NCBI GenBank assembly: GCA_036023115.1
Contig: JAYKKT010000056.1
Span: forward strand, 992,001 to 1,056,000
From: Brasenia schreberi
Taxonomy: Eukaryota; Streptophyta; Magnoliopsida; Nymphaeales; Cabombaceae
Direction: 5' to 3'
DNA: 64,000 nucleotides
Below the pieces are notes generated by a model that made no database searches, was not told the DNA's origin, and worked only from the letters and a program-made list of their open reading frames with translations. Made by a program: the position numbers and the translations under genes. Positions 34,447-45,879 of this stretch are shown in pieces. How positions within the stretch are numbered: position 1 is the stretch's first letter; every line of letters begins with the position of its first letter.

Positions 34447-36309
34447 GTAGTAGTGAATGCACAATGCTTTCTTGTGCATAGTCTTGCATAAACATTTTCA
34501 CTATTCAATTGACATTATCAATAGTAGAGATTTGAATTAAAAGTACCATTGTAGTTGTGGACTTTAATGTGTATTAAGTGCTTTTTGTTTTATCATCTTA
34601 ACCATTCATTATCCAATGGTGGAGACATTTATGAAAGCACTGAACTACCTCTCTCTGTCTCTTTCTATATATTACATTTGGGGAGGATAAGTAGTATACT
34701 TACTAGGGAAGTGGATTTGGTGGCCTGAAGCAGCCGTGAGAGTCGGAATGTCCGCAATGCATTTAACTAAAAAGTTGCTCCTTACATGGAATTTCAAAAT
34801 ACCATAAACGTGACATGTAACATCTTTTCCTTATTTCTTATATCAATAAGCTAAAACGTCCAAAAAAAGCAATCTATCAATAAAAGTTGATCTCAAGGTT
34901 CTCAATGTTGTGTGTGTGATCTCCCTTGAGCCCTTGAAATTATTCATTTAGATGGTGAGATACAGTTTCGAAATTTAGCGGTATATGTACACGTGTATAT
35001 ACACACCTACATATACTGATATATGCTGATTATCAAAGAAAAATGCACTTGTGTTTTTCAGCTAAAATGCATTACTCCCTCCGTCTCTCTTTGACACACA
35101 CACGCATAATAAATAGACTATAATGTGCATATTCTTCATATAAGTTCAGTCATTAGAAATGCAAGGATTATCACATTCCATTAATTCAACCTCATGTATC
35201 TTGTTCAATCATTGCCATTTGCCACTCAAATGTTTAAACAACTAAGGTAAATCGCAAGGGGACATTGTCATCTAACAAGGGTTGGCTCCTATCCTGAAAG
35301 AAAGGTTGGCTGGTGGATGTCTACATGTGGCGGTTCTGTTCCTTACCCGATAAAGTCAGTCAAGAGGAAAAAACAAGATACTCATTAAGTAAATCATAAA
35401 GGAAATGGGACAAGTTTGTTGTCATTTTCTTTACACGGGAACACCAATGACATCTACATAGATCAGTTTCACATGTCAAGGGAACGATGATATTAATGTT
35501 ATATAGTCATCTAGACTCTACGCATGAATTATTGATGTAGGCGTGTGCAGACATTTGTACTTTTTGAAAATTATGAGCATCTTCTGTAGCACAAAAGCTT
35601 GTCCACACATAATGGAAGGAATGTAGAGTTTGATACCCTACAAGAATTAGGCTTCTATTCAGTTCAGGTAGGCATCTGTTTAACGTAGTTCTGATCATAC
35701 CAGTTGCAGTACCAAGCCAAAAAAATAATGGAATTGATCTGCACCAGTGCAAGCACTCCATCTTGGTCCAGCATGATCCTAATTACCAATAGTTGCTATA
35801 AGTATTTGTATCTGTTGATATGCATGGTGCTGCTCTTTCTGAATAGAGAACTTCTAATTTAATGTTTTTTGAGGATGGGTACGATGGAAAGGGTTTGCAA
35901 TTGATGGTGCTTCTGGGATCGAATGAATGGGACAAAATGGCGGACCTAGATCAAAGGCTCCCCACCATTCATTTCTTCAATACGCAATCTCCACCATAGG
36001 ATCTAACTGTCGTATAAATCTATGTATAGCCATCTAAGTAACCTCATGGTTAGTTTAAATCTAAGATAATGCATATAAAAATTCTAGCCGATCTGAACTA
36101 GTAAGGAAAAGAGGTTGAGAACAAGATTTAAAGCTCAAACCTGTTTAACAGCTCATGAGATCATACAGATGCTGATTAATTTCGTTATAGTTACCAAGTT
36201 TAGTGTGAAACGCTCGCTAACTCATTTCTATGTTCTTTCTTGTCCATTCTTTAAAGTATTCTTCTCGACAATACATGACATTGAAATTCTCCATTTCCCC
36301 TAAAAGAGA

Positions 36310-36420
36310 GATTCTGTAACGGAGGAGGACCTCTGATTAGAGGTCAGGAGTTCGATTTCTGAAGGGCCCTGAGGAATCTGGTGTCCAGTAAGGTTCTGCA
36401 TAATCCCATGTTACCAGCTA
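36310..36420 (+). mobile_element. Possible SINE fragment
   Basis: GGAGTTCGATTTCTG at 36347-36361 fits an RNA polymerase III B box. CTCTGATTAGAGG just before it resembles an anticodon-arm hairpin. The A box is weak and no tail or target duplication was found. Confidence 0.3.
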
Positions 36421-38243
36421 AAAAGAACCCAAAAGTTAGTTTTTTCTTTGTAATATTTGCAACAGCTAAATTTTATCCAGGGAATAGCTACCAAAAATTA
36501 AGCGTTTTATTCTTAAAGCATGATATGGAGCATACATGCGTTTGATACTATATGATTTGATGGATAGTGTTGATCATATCAGGATTCAAATTAGCAGGTT
36601 TCTCATCAGTACTATGGACAGAAAGGACATCCTTGCATATGCATGTTCATGAACAGATTGACGCGCATGTGATTCTTGGACTTATTGTCCTGGTTTAAAC
36701 ATTAGTCAATTAATAATGCAAACGACGGACTAGCTAACCAATTAAAGATTCCCAGTAAGACAAAGAGGTGTAAATGAAAACTGAAGCGCCAATTGTTGAG
36801 CATCAGATGGAATCATGCTAATGCTGCTGGTTCCTGATGTAATTAATTTTATATTATTCTTATATAATAAACCTATACTAGCGCCAGTCTCTAACTAATC
36901 CCATATTTATATTCTTCTCACGCACAAATTTCAGTACTTGACCCGATGAACCAGCATACAGTCGTGACAAATTTCTCCATTTCTTTCTTCACTTTTTAAC
37001 TGCAGCAGATAATCTTTGGTGGTATCTGACCAAATGCTTAACTATAACGTGATTAGCGACATACAGATGTTTGACGGGACATGAGCTTAATAAACTAATC
37101 ATGGTAACATGCACATGTTGACAACTGAGGCAATATAAAAGTGACATTGGTATATAAAGTTAATTTTGACAAGACATACTTACGTGCTCATTGGTTGTTG
37201 ATTATATCAGGATAAATTAATAATTCACAGGCTCAGCAAAAGTCGTTGGATAAATAGTGCATGTGCATGGAGATGTAGATATGAATGTGAACCTTTGCTT
37301 ATTATCGAGATGAAAACGATCCCTTCCTCTATCACAAAATCTACACGAGTCGAAGACATGTTAAACAAAAAGTGAGTTTGAAATTTAAAGTTTAGTTATC
37401 TGCAGAGGTGTAAAAGAGTTTAGGATTAAAGTTTTTTTTTTATTTCAAATGATAAGAGGGACTCTGGTGCAATAACTCTGAAAGATTTTCTTTATTTGCA
37501 AGTTGGGGTTAGGCAGACCTGTACCTGATATGCACAGGCCCAGTATTGGCGTATTTCAATTTGAATATTCTTTTTGCTCGTTCCATTAGCCCGGAGTCTT
37601 GTGGCTTCATGAAAAGGCTTTGCTGGCATGCTAGCAGCCTCTTTTATGAAGACACCAGCTTAGTTGTGCCCTAAAACTTATCAACACAAACAACAAAAAG
37701 GATTTCAAATTTTGACCACACTAATAATCTATTTATAAAAAGCTTCTTAACGTTACCAAACAAAAAACTGGTTCTGTTTTCAGAGGATTGTTTATGATTT
37801 TTTTGAAATAGTTCAAAGTTTCCAAAAATTCTTTAAATTTTACGAATACCAAATTTTCATGTATAGATTCAGAGAATATTTTTATTTTTATTTTATATAC
37901 TATATATTCATGTAATTAAATCCAAAAATAGTTCTCACTCAGACATTCGGGACAGAACTGTCCTAGAAAGTTAGAGGTTTAGAAAAACTATTATATTTTT
38001 ATGTTCAGATCTTCGATTTCTACGAAATTAGTCTTGCTGGAAAGCTATGGATTTCAGATTTCCAATGAGACTATTTTAAATCAAATTGGTTTATTGTGTA
38101 CAAAGATATTTGGGAATAACCCAACCTATATCACAGGAACTTCTGGTTTTTCATACCTCCAATTGCCTGCCTTCTCAAAGTTACGCTTGGTCTTAGAAAT
38201 TAATTAGTCTTGCACAAAGTATGGCTTGGATCCTCCATCCTCC

Positions 38244-38464
38244 ACTTTTTTGTTGATACAACTATAACTAAGCCTTTTCCTATACTGGATGGGGTCAACT
38301 ACATGAATTCTTTGTTTTTTTGTAGAATTCATGTTAAGTGCGACAAAGTTTTACACTAGCTGTCGAGAGCCTAACGTAACCCTCCTCCTTTATCTGGGCT
38401 TGGGACCAGCCATACAAGGGTGATCCCTTACATAGACAGAGTTTCAAACTTTTTTTTGTTGATA
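38244..38464 (-). mobile_element. Miniature RTE derivative (both LINE ends, no coding region)
   Basis: On the minus strand, the 5' ~110 bp of the RTE LINE (38443 to about 38335, through the start-codon region) joins directly to the last ~60 bp (about 38320 to 38259, ACATGAATTC...GGCTTAGTT then a degraded TTG tail). The ~3-kb coding region is absent. Flanks match: ACTTTTTTGTTGATA at 38244-38258 and the same sequence with two extra T at 38448-38464. The target duplication shows that the short form is bounded as one insertion. The junction lies in a short direct/inverted GAATTC context (TGAATTCTTTG / GTAGAATTCATG). Confidence 0.75.
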
Positions 38465-41400
38465 GAAAGCAAAAATATTTCATCAAAGATACACAAAGAT
38501 AAAACATAATACAAACTAATATGGCACAAGATCAATCTCAACAGAGATTAAGAGTTTTCGTTTAGCTTGTACCCCTATGGGAATATTTGAACAGTAACGA
38601 AATTGCTAGGGGCACACCATTTAGTTTGCCAATGCCCGTTTGAGCAGCCTCAGCCAGTACATAAACGTTCGAGTTTCACCCAGAACTTTCTTACATCTGG
38701 GCAACGAAGAGCTTTATGAGGTGCACACCCAGATCGATATCCAGGTCCTGGCCAACGCCCTCAGCCTTCTGTCCTCGTTATCAGGTTAAGGGGTTGACAC
38801 TTAGTCCAGGAGTGCAATATCTGGGTAGCTAAAATTGATAATTATATACAGGTAGCCAGCTTTTTGAAATATATCTTTACAAAGCACATAGCCAACCATA
38901 ATGTTGTAAAGTAAGAAAGCCTTGTGTAATTTAATCGATTTGTTAGATGTGTTATAGTTCTTTTTCTTATAAAACAATGGGCGATCAGAGTGCATGACTG
39001 GTTGTTAGCCAAAAGGTGGCACCGAGTTACGTCGGTTCAGGCGTTGGTTCTTGGACGAGGTCAGGAGTCATATAATGCATAGGGGTCAGATTCATCTAGC
39101 ATTCTAATAAAACACCAAAAGGGGGGGACTTTTGGCTCAATCGATGCTTCACAAGCTGTAGGAGCTTGCCAACCAAACCAAAAGGTAAAGATTGATAAAG
39201 GTTTGGAACTATATTGAATCCAACTTAAAGATGACCTATTTTATCTTAGCATATCTTGATTTGTAATTTTTTAATAAAGTTGCCTTTGGTTTGAGATAAT
39301 AACAACCGTTGGTGGAGAGTTCCAATTTATCCCGCCTTTCCATGTTCTGTTGTGATGACAATAGAATCTACAAAGAGTGGTCCTCGAGGTACGGTCCTCT
39401 CTCAAGCCAAACAGAAGTGATGTCATAGCGGACATTGCGTTACAGAGGGAAAATTAAGGTGAAAGGCAGAAGATACCCGTTTGGCTTATAGCCTCCATTA
39501 TTTTACGACCGACGAGCTCCAACGCATGTTTGGATCCTATCATATTATCAAATTTCTAATTCTGCTTCTCTTGTTGAATTGTAAAGAACAGAATGAATTT
39601 GTTGAACTCATATTTACATGGGCATAAACCAAAATTATAGCTCTAGAGCGTCCTTTTTGAGATGACAGTCACTTTAGAAAGTGCGAAGAGGTCGAGGAAC
39701 GGCTGGAACTAGCGAGCTCTGCCGGAGTTTACACAAATGGTAATACAGTATGCAGAATGTTATTTACATTGCAGAAAAATGTAGCCCTTGAAGCAAGTTG
39801 CCTGCTGAGACGTTTACGCTGCTCTTCTGAGAATCCTTTACAAACAGAACTGGTCAACAATAAACTGCACTAAACAAAGCATTGTGAACAGTAACTAAAA
39901 TAACATTGTATAGAAAGTAAAAGCATACACACACCATATAACATTACGAATCTATGTTATTATTTGAATAATAAAGAACACCATACAGTCCACCACTGAA
40001 AATTTTTGTTAAGGACCTACATGGGAGAGGATCAAGCTTTACAAATAAGAAATTTAATGTGATCAGTAAAGCCTCCCTGATGCAAGCAGACATTCCTATT
40101 AAGCTTGACGGACTCTCAATTTGACCTTTGGAAACCTCAACATGTTTTCACTACCCGCCTAAAAATTGCTACTACTGAAGGTTTATGGGCAATAAATTTG
40201 TTTCAGGCCCTAAAGTATAACCATATAACACCCTTGCACCTCAAAATTTAGAGGATTGATAATTAACAATCCACATTAGGACTATTACATCAAGTCGAGA
40301 TAAGCATCCACCGCACTCAAAATTTAGAAATTGAAAAAAAAATGTACAGCTCACAGGGATGTTTTGCACACCAGCAAAGATATGTGTGGTTATGCACCCT
40401 TTAGCAAAGTGGAGGGAGCAGTAATTGCTTCAAAGTCAAGAAAAATTTCACAAAGCTACTTTATGGTACTTGATTTAGATACTTTGGGACCTAAATTTCT
40501 CATGCAAAAAGATGGGGACTTGAGGATTTCACAGTTAATGAAAAACAACCTCGTGCCTAATGTTGTCGGTTGTATCCAACATGGTGGTTGCATGGACACA
40601 TTGATGTGACAATTGATCTTACACATTCTCCGTCGCCCCAATTTGAATTGGATCCATAAATAAAACCATATCATTATCCAACATTATCCAATCGAAGTCA
40701 AAAAACCAAATTTAGGAAATTCTCGCATCAGAGAAAACTCGTAATGCCAAAATCAAGAAGATGCTGCTCCTCCTCCTCTCCCATCTGACCATTTTCCTCC
40801 ATGGTCATGTTTGTTGTCATCCCCTCCATTTCCAACTCCTCAACCTCCTCCCTATCATTTCATCGTCATCCTCCTCTTCCCTCACTGTAAGCTACTCCTA
40901 AATTGTCATCTCCTCTTCCTCTGTCACTATAAACATACAAAATTTTCCTTAAAAAACTATCTTTTGGCTAAGAAAAATGGTTTTAAATAGCCTATTTTAG
41001 AGAACATAGATATGAGATGGAAGTTTATAAGAGAGATCTAGATCCATGCTATAAAGAATCAAGCACATATGAGTCAAGATACTTCACTTAAGGCAGAATT
41101 AAATCCAATTCAGATAAAGCTACCCTGCATAAATAATGATGGTGTCAGCATAGTGTGGCCCCAAAGCTAGATGTACATCATGCCTAGTTGTCCCATTCGC
41201 TTTTACAACCCAGTAGAAAGCATCCTATGTAGGTTTGTTAAGCTGAGTCTATAAGTCTTAGCATGGTCACATTCAGAGCCCAGTTTGGAGAACCTCATTC
41301 AATTGAGCTTTATGCTTCAAGGTTTATATTGCCCAGGTTGAGCTCATGTTTGGCCTGGTCAAATACTTCATCTTGACCCACCTTTGACTCATGCTACCTA

Positions 41401-41527
41401 GCCTACGTTGAGACTCATCTCAATTGACTTGACCCATACTCAGCCTAGGTTGGCTGACGTCCAGCCATACTGAGCCTGATTTCATCCCACTTCATACAAT
41501 TTATATATAATTCTTTCATATATATAT
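38465..41527. other. Intergenic, no gene seen
   Basis: Low-complexity AT-rich DNA. The pyrimidine-rich stretch 40760-40920 (CCTCCTCCTC and CATC repeats) could resemble coding sequence but has no recognisable domain on either strand. Confidence 0.45.
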
Positions 41528-41572
41528 GTATATATAATATCTGCATTTGGGGATACTTGTATGAATATATGA

Positions 41573-41612
<40 letters not shown>

Positions 41613-41945
41613 GTAGATAGATAAATAGATAGAGAGATAGAGAGGCATGACTAATTCTCAGTTCTAAAAACCTTGATTCACAACACAATCTACTTCAAAA
41701 GGTGGACAATAAAAAAATGTATCCTTGGAAGAACTCACCTCTAAATACAACTTGCATGATGTAGCTCAATCATACTTCTTTATACGGAAACTCTTTTTCC
41801 TCCATCATGTAAGGGTTGACCTTTTATGCTACCAAATTGCTTGCTTGAGTCAGATCTATGTTTTTGTATACTGAAGGTAAATTTGAGTACAAAAGAGGGT
41901 TATTATCTATAGTTTAGGATAATATATACAAGGTGTAGGTTCAAG
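41528..41945. repeat. Direct repeat, left copy
   Basis: Pairs with 43573-44233. Shared blocks are GTATATATAATAT, CATTTGGGGATACTT, GACTAATTCTCAGTTCTAAA, ATGTATC-TTGGAAGAACTCAC, CCAAATTGCTTGCTTGAGTC and GTACAAAAGAGGG. A (AT)n(AG)n tract lies at 41573-41612. The copies are diverged and might be LTRs or an ancient duplication. Confidence 0.75.
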
Positions 41946-42532
41946 AATCGAATTCAGCAAAACCACAACAAAAGAAAGGCATGGTGTTCCTTGTTAGAAA
42001 TTGAGCATGTTCCTTAGTACCTGTAGATAAAATATTTTCAAGAAAGTTGCAATGACAAATCGAGAACATTGAACTTCTAGTAGATGAGTGATGATGCGTC
42101 CACACAATCTATAGGAAGACCGGGCCAAAACATCCGAGACCATTAGAGACATCATACCAAATGAAAATTAGGACTAGTTGTAGCATGAGACCAGAAGGCC
42201 GTAAATGAGTATAATAATTTGTCATCCAAGTGAATGGCTATGACAGACAACATGATAAAATTGTGGATACTCCACTCAATTGACAATTGAGACCTCCTAT
42301 ATTTGGTGGAACAATTCATGTAGAGGTAGTTAGACATAGCCAATTCGGAACTAGCCTGATGGTTCAAACGAGAATTGAACTGTCGGTAACCAGGACTAGA
42401 TGAACTGTCCCCGAAACCATAACCAAACTTGGGTACCTCTCGGTTCGGTTACAGTTTATACTTTTTAGGAACCGACAATTTTAAGCCACTCATTAATATA
42501 TATATATATATATTATATGTATATTGACACAC

Positions 42533-42630
42533 ATTAAGACGTGGCTCAGTGGTAGAATGCTTTCTACCATTGAGCTTGGCAAGAGTTCAACTCCCATAGG
42601 TGCATGATACCCTTTGTAATTTTTTTTAAT
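42533..42630 (+). mobile_element. tRNA-derived SINE-like sequence
   Basis: Carries an A-box-like TGGCTCAGTGGTAGAA (from 42542) and a B box GAGTTCAACTC (42583-42593), 30 nt apart, followed by a T-rich end (TTTGTAATTTTTTTT). The layout matches the SINE at 13.9 kb in the opposite orientation, but the body differs. No target duplication was found. The arms do not make a standard tRNA cloverleaf, so a functional tRNA is unlikely. Confidence 0.5.
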
Positions 42631-43572
42631 GGTTTCGAGGTGGTTTTGGTTCCGGTTCTGGGTTCCAAGTAAACTAGAATAAGACATGTCTAGAGGTAAT
42701 TACTCCATGGGTAAGAGCAAAAGTTTGGATACCAATAAGCTACAAATTCTTCTTGAGTTAGAGGAAACAGTGGAACGCGAAGTTCCTCCAAACCATCTTA
42801 TGAAGGAGCAAGATGGGGCAAAGTTGCATCAAAGTTGGAAGAATCCAAAGAAGAGAGAACACAAATTAAGGGGAAATAGAGAAAGATAAAAAGTTGAAAG
42901 AACTCATAGCTTAAGAAGAAATGAGGATTCAAGCTCCCTTTATAGAAGTAGACATTGGGCAGCCTTAACGTCAAGGTAGTTTCCTTGGAGGACAACTCTT
43001 AAGTGTCATTTAAAACATTATGGCTTGAAATCAATGAAGTACAACTCATCTCCTCAATAAATTTGGACATGAGTTATAAGAAAGCAAAATGTCAAAGCCA
43101 AGAAATATGTCATCATTGAAGATAGTAGAAAGAAACCTAGACTACCTATGGAAATAAAATAAGTGATGATAATAGCAAGAAACATGAGATCGTCCCCAAG
43201 ATATGCCATGATTTGGGGAACTGAAAAATTAAGCCAAGAAATGTCTTTTTCAAAGAGTGACAAAATTGAAAAGAATCCTCTGTAACTATCACAACAATTC
43301 TATATAAAGGAGGCCATAGGGACATCTTCATCCTCATCAAACCAATCTTAGTTTCACTTGTTCACTTCTAATAGATTTACTTTTGCTCCTTTTTTATCCT
43401 TTTCTGTCTGCAATACCTTACTTCATCACCCGCAATACTAGACTGCAATTCACCTTGGCATATATCTACTGTCTACTCTAAACCTCTGACCTATTTCTTG
43501 TGTTTGGGTTTCACTTTTATTCCATGGCACCAATACATCGGTCCATCGATCCACAACCCATGGAGAAAATAA

Positions 43573-44233
43573 AGTATATATAATATACCCATTTGGGGAT
43601 ACTTCTATGAATATATATATAGATAGATAGATATAGATACAAATACTACCACCTAATCCAATTTGTTTGTGTTTGAACAACTTGGTTCAAGCTCATCTAA
43701 GCCCTCTCAGTTTGTTCATCCTTACCTTTCTATGCTCCACATCATCTAAATATATTTATCAATATATTCCCTTTTTATATGCACTTATATATACAAAACA
43801 TATATATCTAAATGTTTACATATCTCCAGGCTATATTTGATCACCAAAGTTTTTGTGTTTTGGCCAAAATACATTTAGTTAATAGGGTCCTAACTTAGCT
43901 CACTTAAATTTAAATGTCCTATTCATGCACCTTTTGACTAATTCTCAGTTCTAAAAACCTTAACTCATGATACAACCTACTTCAAAAGATAGAAAATAAA
44001 GAAATGTATCTTTGGAAGAACTCACTTCTAAATACTACTTGCATGATGTCGCTCCATAATAAGTTCTTTCTACTGAATCTCTACTTCCTCCATAATGTAA
44101 GGGTTGCTCTTTCATTCTACCAAATTGCTTGCTTGAGTCAAATCTAAGTTTTTATATACTAAAGGTAAATTTAAGTACAAAAGAGGGCTATTTTCTGTTG
44201 TTCGGGGTAAATATACAAGACACATGTTCAAGT
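43573..44233. repeat. Direct repeat, right copy with 285-bp extra block
   Basis: Matches 41528-41945 at both ends (43573-43650 and 43935-44233). The block 43651-43934 has no counterpart in the left copy, so it is either an insertion here or a deletion there. Confidence 0.75.
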
Positions 44234-45879
44234 TTTCTACGGGCTATCTATGGGTCGATAGGCTCCATATGAGTTACGGTTGGGGACAATGAGACCAACT
44301 TTATATAGGATCAAGGGTTGCTAGAGGTTTAAAGGTATGACCTGTTGAGTCTAGTCCTAAAGGAATGAACAATGAGTTCAATTAGGGGATAGTTTTGATA
44401 TGATTGGGTTTAGTTCAAAGATGATATAGATGAAGTCTGGCTGATACTAACTAAAGTTGATTCTATGAAGGTCTAGTTAGCACGTAGTCTTTGGCTAGGA
44501 CTAACTAAGGTCAAGAAGGTTGTGGGTTGGCTATTGGCTGAGATTCAGATTGACTAGATTTTCAAAGTAGTAGGGTAGCCAACACTACTTTTGCAACAGT
44601 CCAATCTGTGTGCATACTAAGGTGTGAATCAAATAAGTACAATGTCAACAAACTATGAATCAAATCTAAAGAAGTTTTGAAACATTTTTATTGATAATGA
44701 AGTGAACATTGTGTGTGAATCAATTCTTCTAAATCAACACATGCTAACAAAAAAGAAAGAAACTCAACTAAAGGTCCACTATGGAGAGACTAAAGGTAAG
44801 CAATGTGGCATACATACAATCCAATGGATAACCTGATAAAACTAGCTTGAATAACCATGCTTTCACTAAATTGACTATAGTGGATAGTAAAATGATATGT
44901 GGTTCAGTGCCAAATGGCCAAGATGATGACCCAATATGCAACAATATTATATAGGTGTGTATGACTTTAAATAGCATATAATCAAGTATCATATGAATGA
45001 GATGCAGACTACGTAGGACACCCAATGCTTTATTAGTGCATGATTATCTAGCTAGTCCACTAGATTATGAAGTTGATTGTTTTACTCAGGCAGGGATAGT
45101 GTGCAAGAAGATAGAAGGTAAACCCTGCATTGGGAAAACTGAGTGTACTCCGTGAAGGTAGGGAGGTGTCTTACATGTCTAATAAGTCTATAATAGTAGA
45201 ATGGCTCTTCTAGAGGCCAAGCTTTAAAATGAGAAAATATTGATAATATGGTTCAACAAAGATTGAGTTGAACATTAATGATGGAATTGCCATGTATATT
45301 AATTGCCTTTGAAAGAATATTTTCATTATGTCTACATAAAGGTTTTTATCATATTTACCATGGTAGAGGATGTCAATTGTCCAAAGTGTAGTGGGAAATA
45401 ACTTTCTATCATTGCGATGTCAATTGTCCAAAGTGTAGTGGGAAATAACTTTCTATCATTGCAATCTAAGATAGAAAGAAACTGTGTAGTGATGGCTTTA
45501 GAAGGGATCATCAAGATCGAGACAGAGGATAAGGCGGCTCCAAGAAAAGCAGATTTTAGCAATAGGTACCTAATACTTGGCAACCTAAACTCTAAAAAGT
45601 ACAAATGAATACAAAATTATATAAACCACAATAGGCCTCCTACCAAATAAGATCACCCTGCTGGCCTAAGTGAGAAATTTGTTGACTATACACCATTATC
45701 AAGAAGAAGAATGAGGCCGAAGACAATTTCGTCCTAGATATAATCATCACAATTACCTTGGTCTCGTTATTAGGCAAAAATTGATATTGAGACATCTTAT
45801 GATTACAAACAACTTTCGTTCATCTGATTGTTCCATAGTTTTTTGTTTCTTATTTACTGGTACAATGTGTTTTCTTCTC
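44234..45879. other. Intergenic, no intact gene
   Basis: No convincing coding region. It contains the 47-bp tandem duplication at 45369-45462. Part of 45480-45880 may be the upstream, unrecognisable portion of the L1-type LINE that follows. Confidence 0.45.
45369..45462. repeat. Perfect 47-bp tandem duplication
   Basis: Units 45369-45415 and 45416-45462 are identical (starting GATGTCAATTGTCCAAAG and ending TTTCTATCATTGC). Identity over 47 bp in otherwise decayed DNA implies a recent duplication. Confidence 0.97.

Larger units (their letters stand above)
33806..38243. other. Intergenic with microsatellites, no gene seen
   Basis: Contains (TA)n at 34012-34065 and (AT)n(AG)n at 34371-34446. 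A single Stowaway-like end (TACTCCCTCCGTC) lies at about 35074-35086 without a visible partner. A tRNA/SINE-like B box lies near 36348-36359. Open frames here follow the dinucleotide repeats or are short. Nothing else was recognised. Confidence 0.5.

Noticed and set aside
35069..35090. Stowaway MITE
   Set aside because: One CTCCCTCCGTC end is seen, but no inverted partner within a reasonable distance.
40740..40930. Possible Ser/Pro-rich coding exon in the CCTCCTC-rich stretch
   Set aside because: Low-complexity pyrimidine tract with no splice or domain support.
42542..42593. tRNA gene at 42.55 kb
   Set aside because: Same reasoning: polymerase III boxes without a proper cloverleaf.
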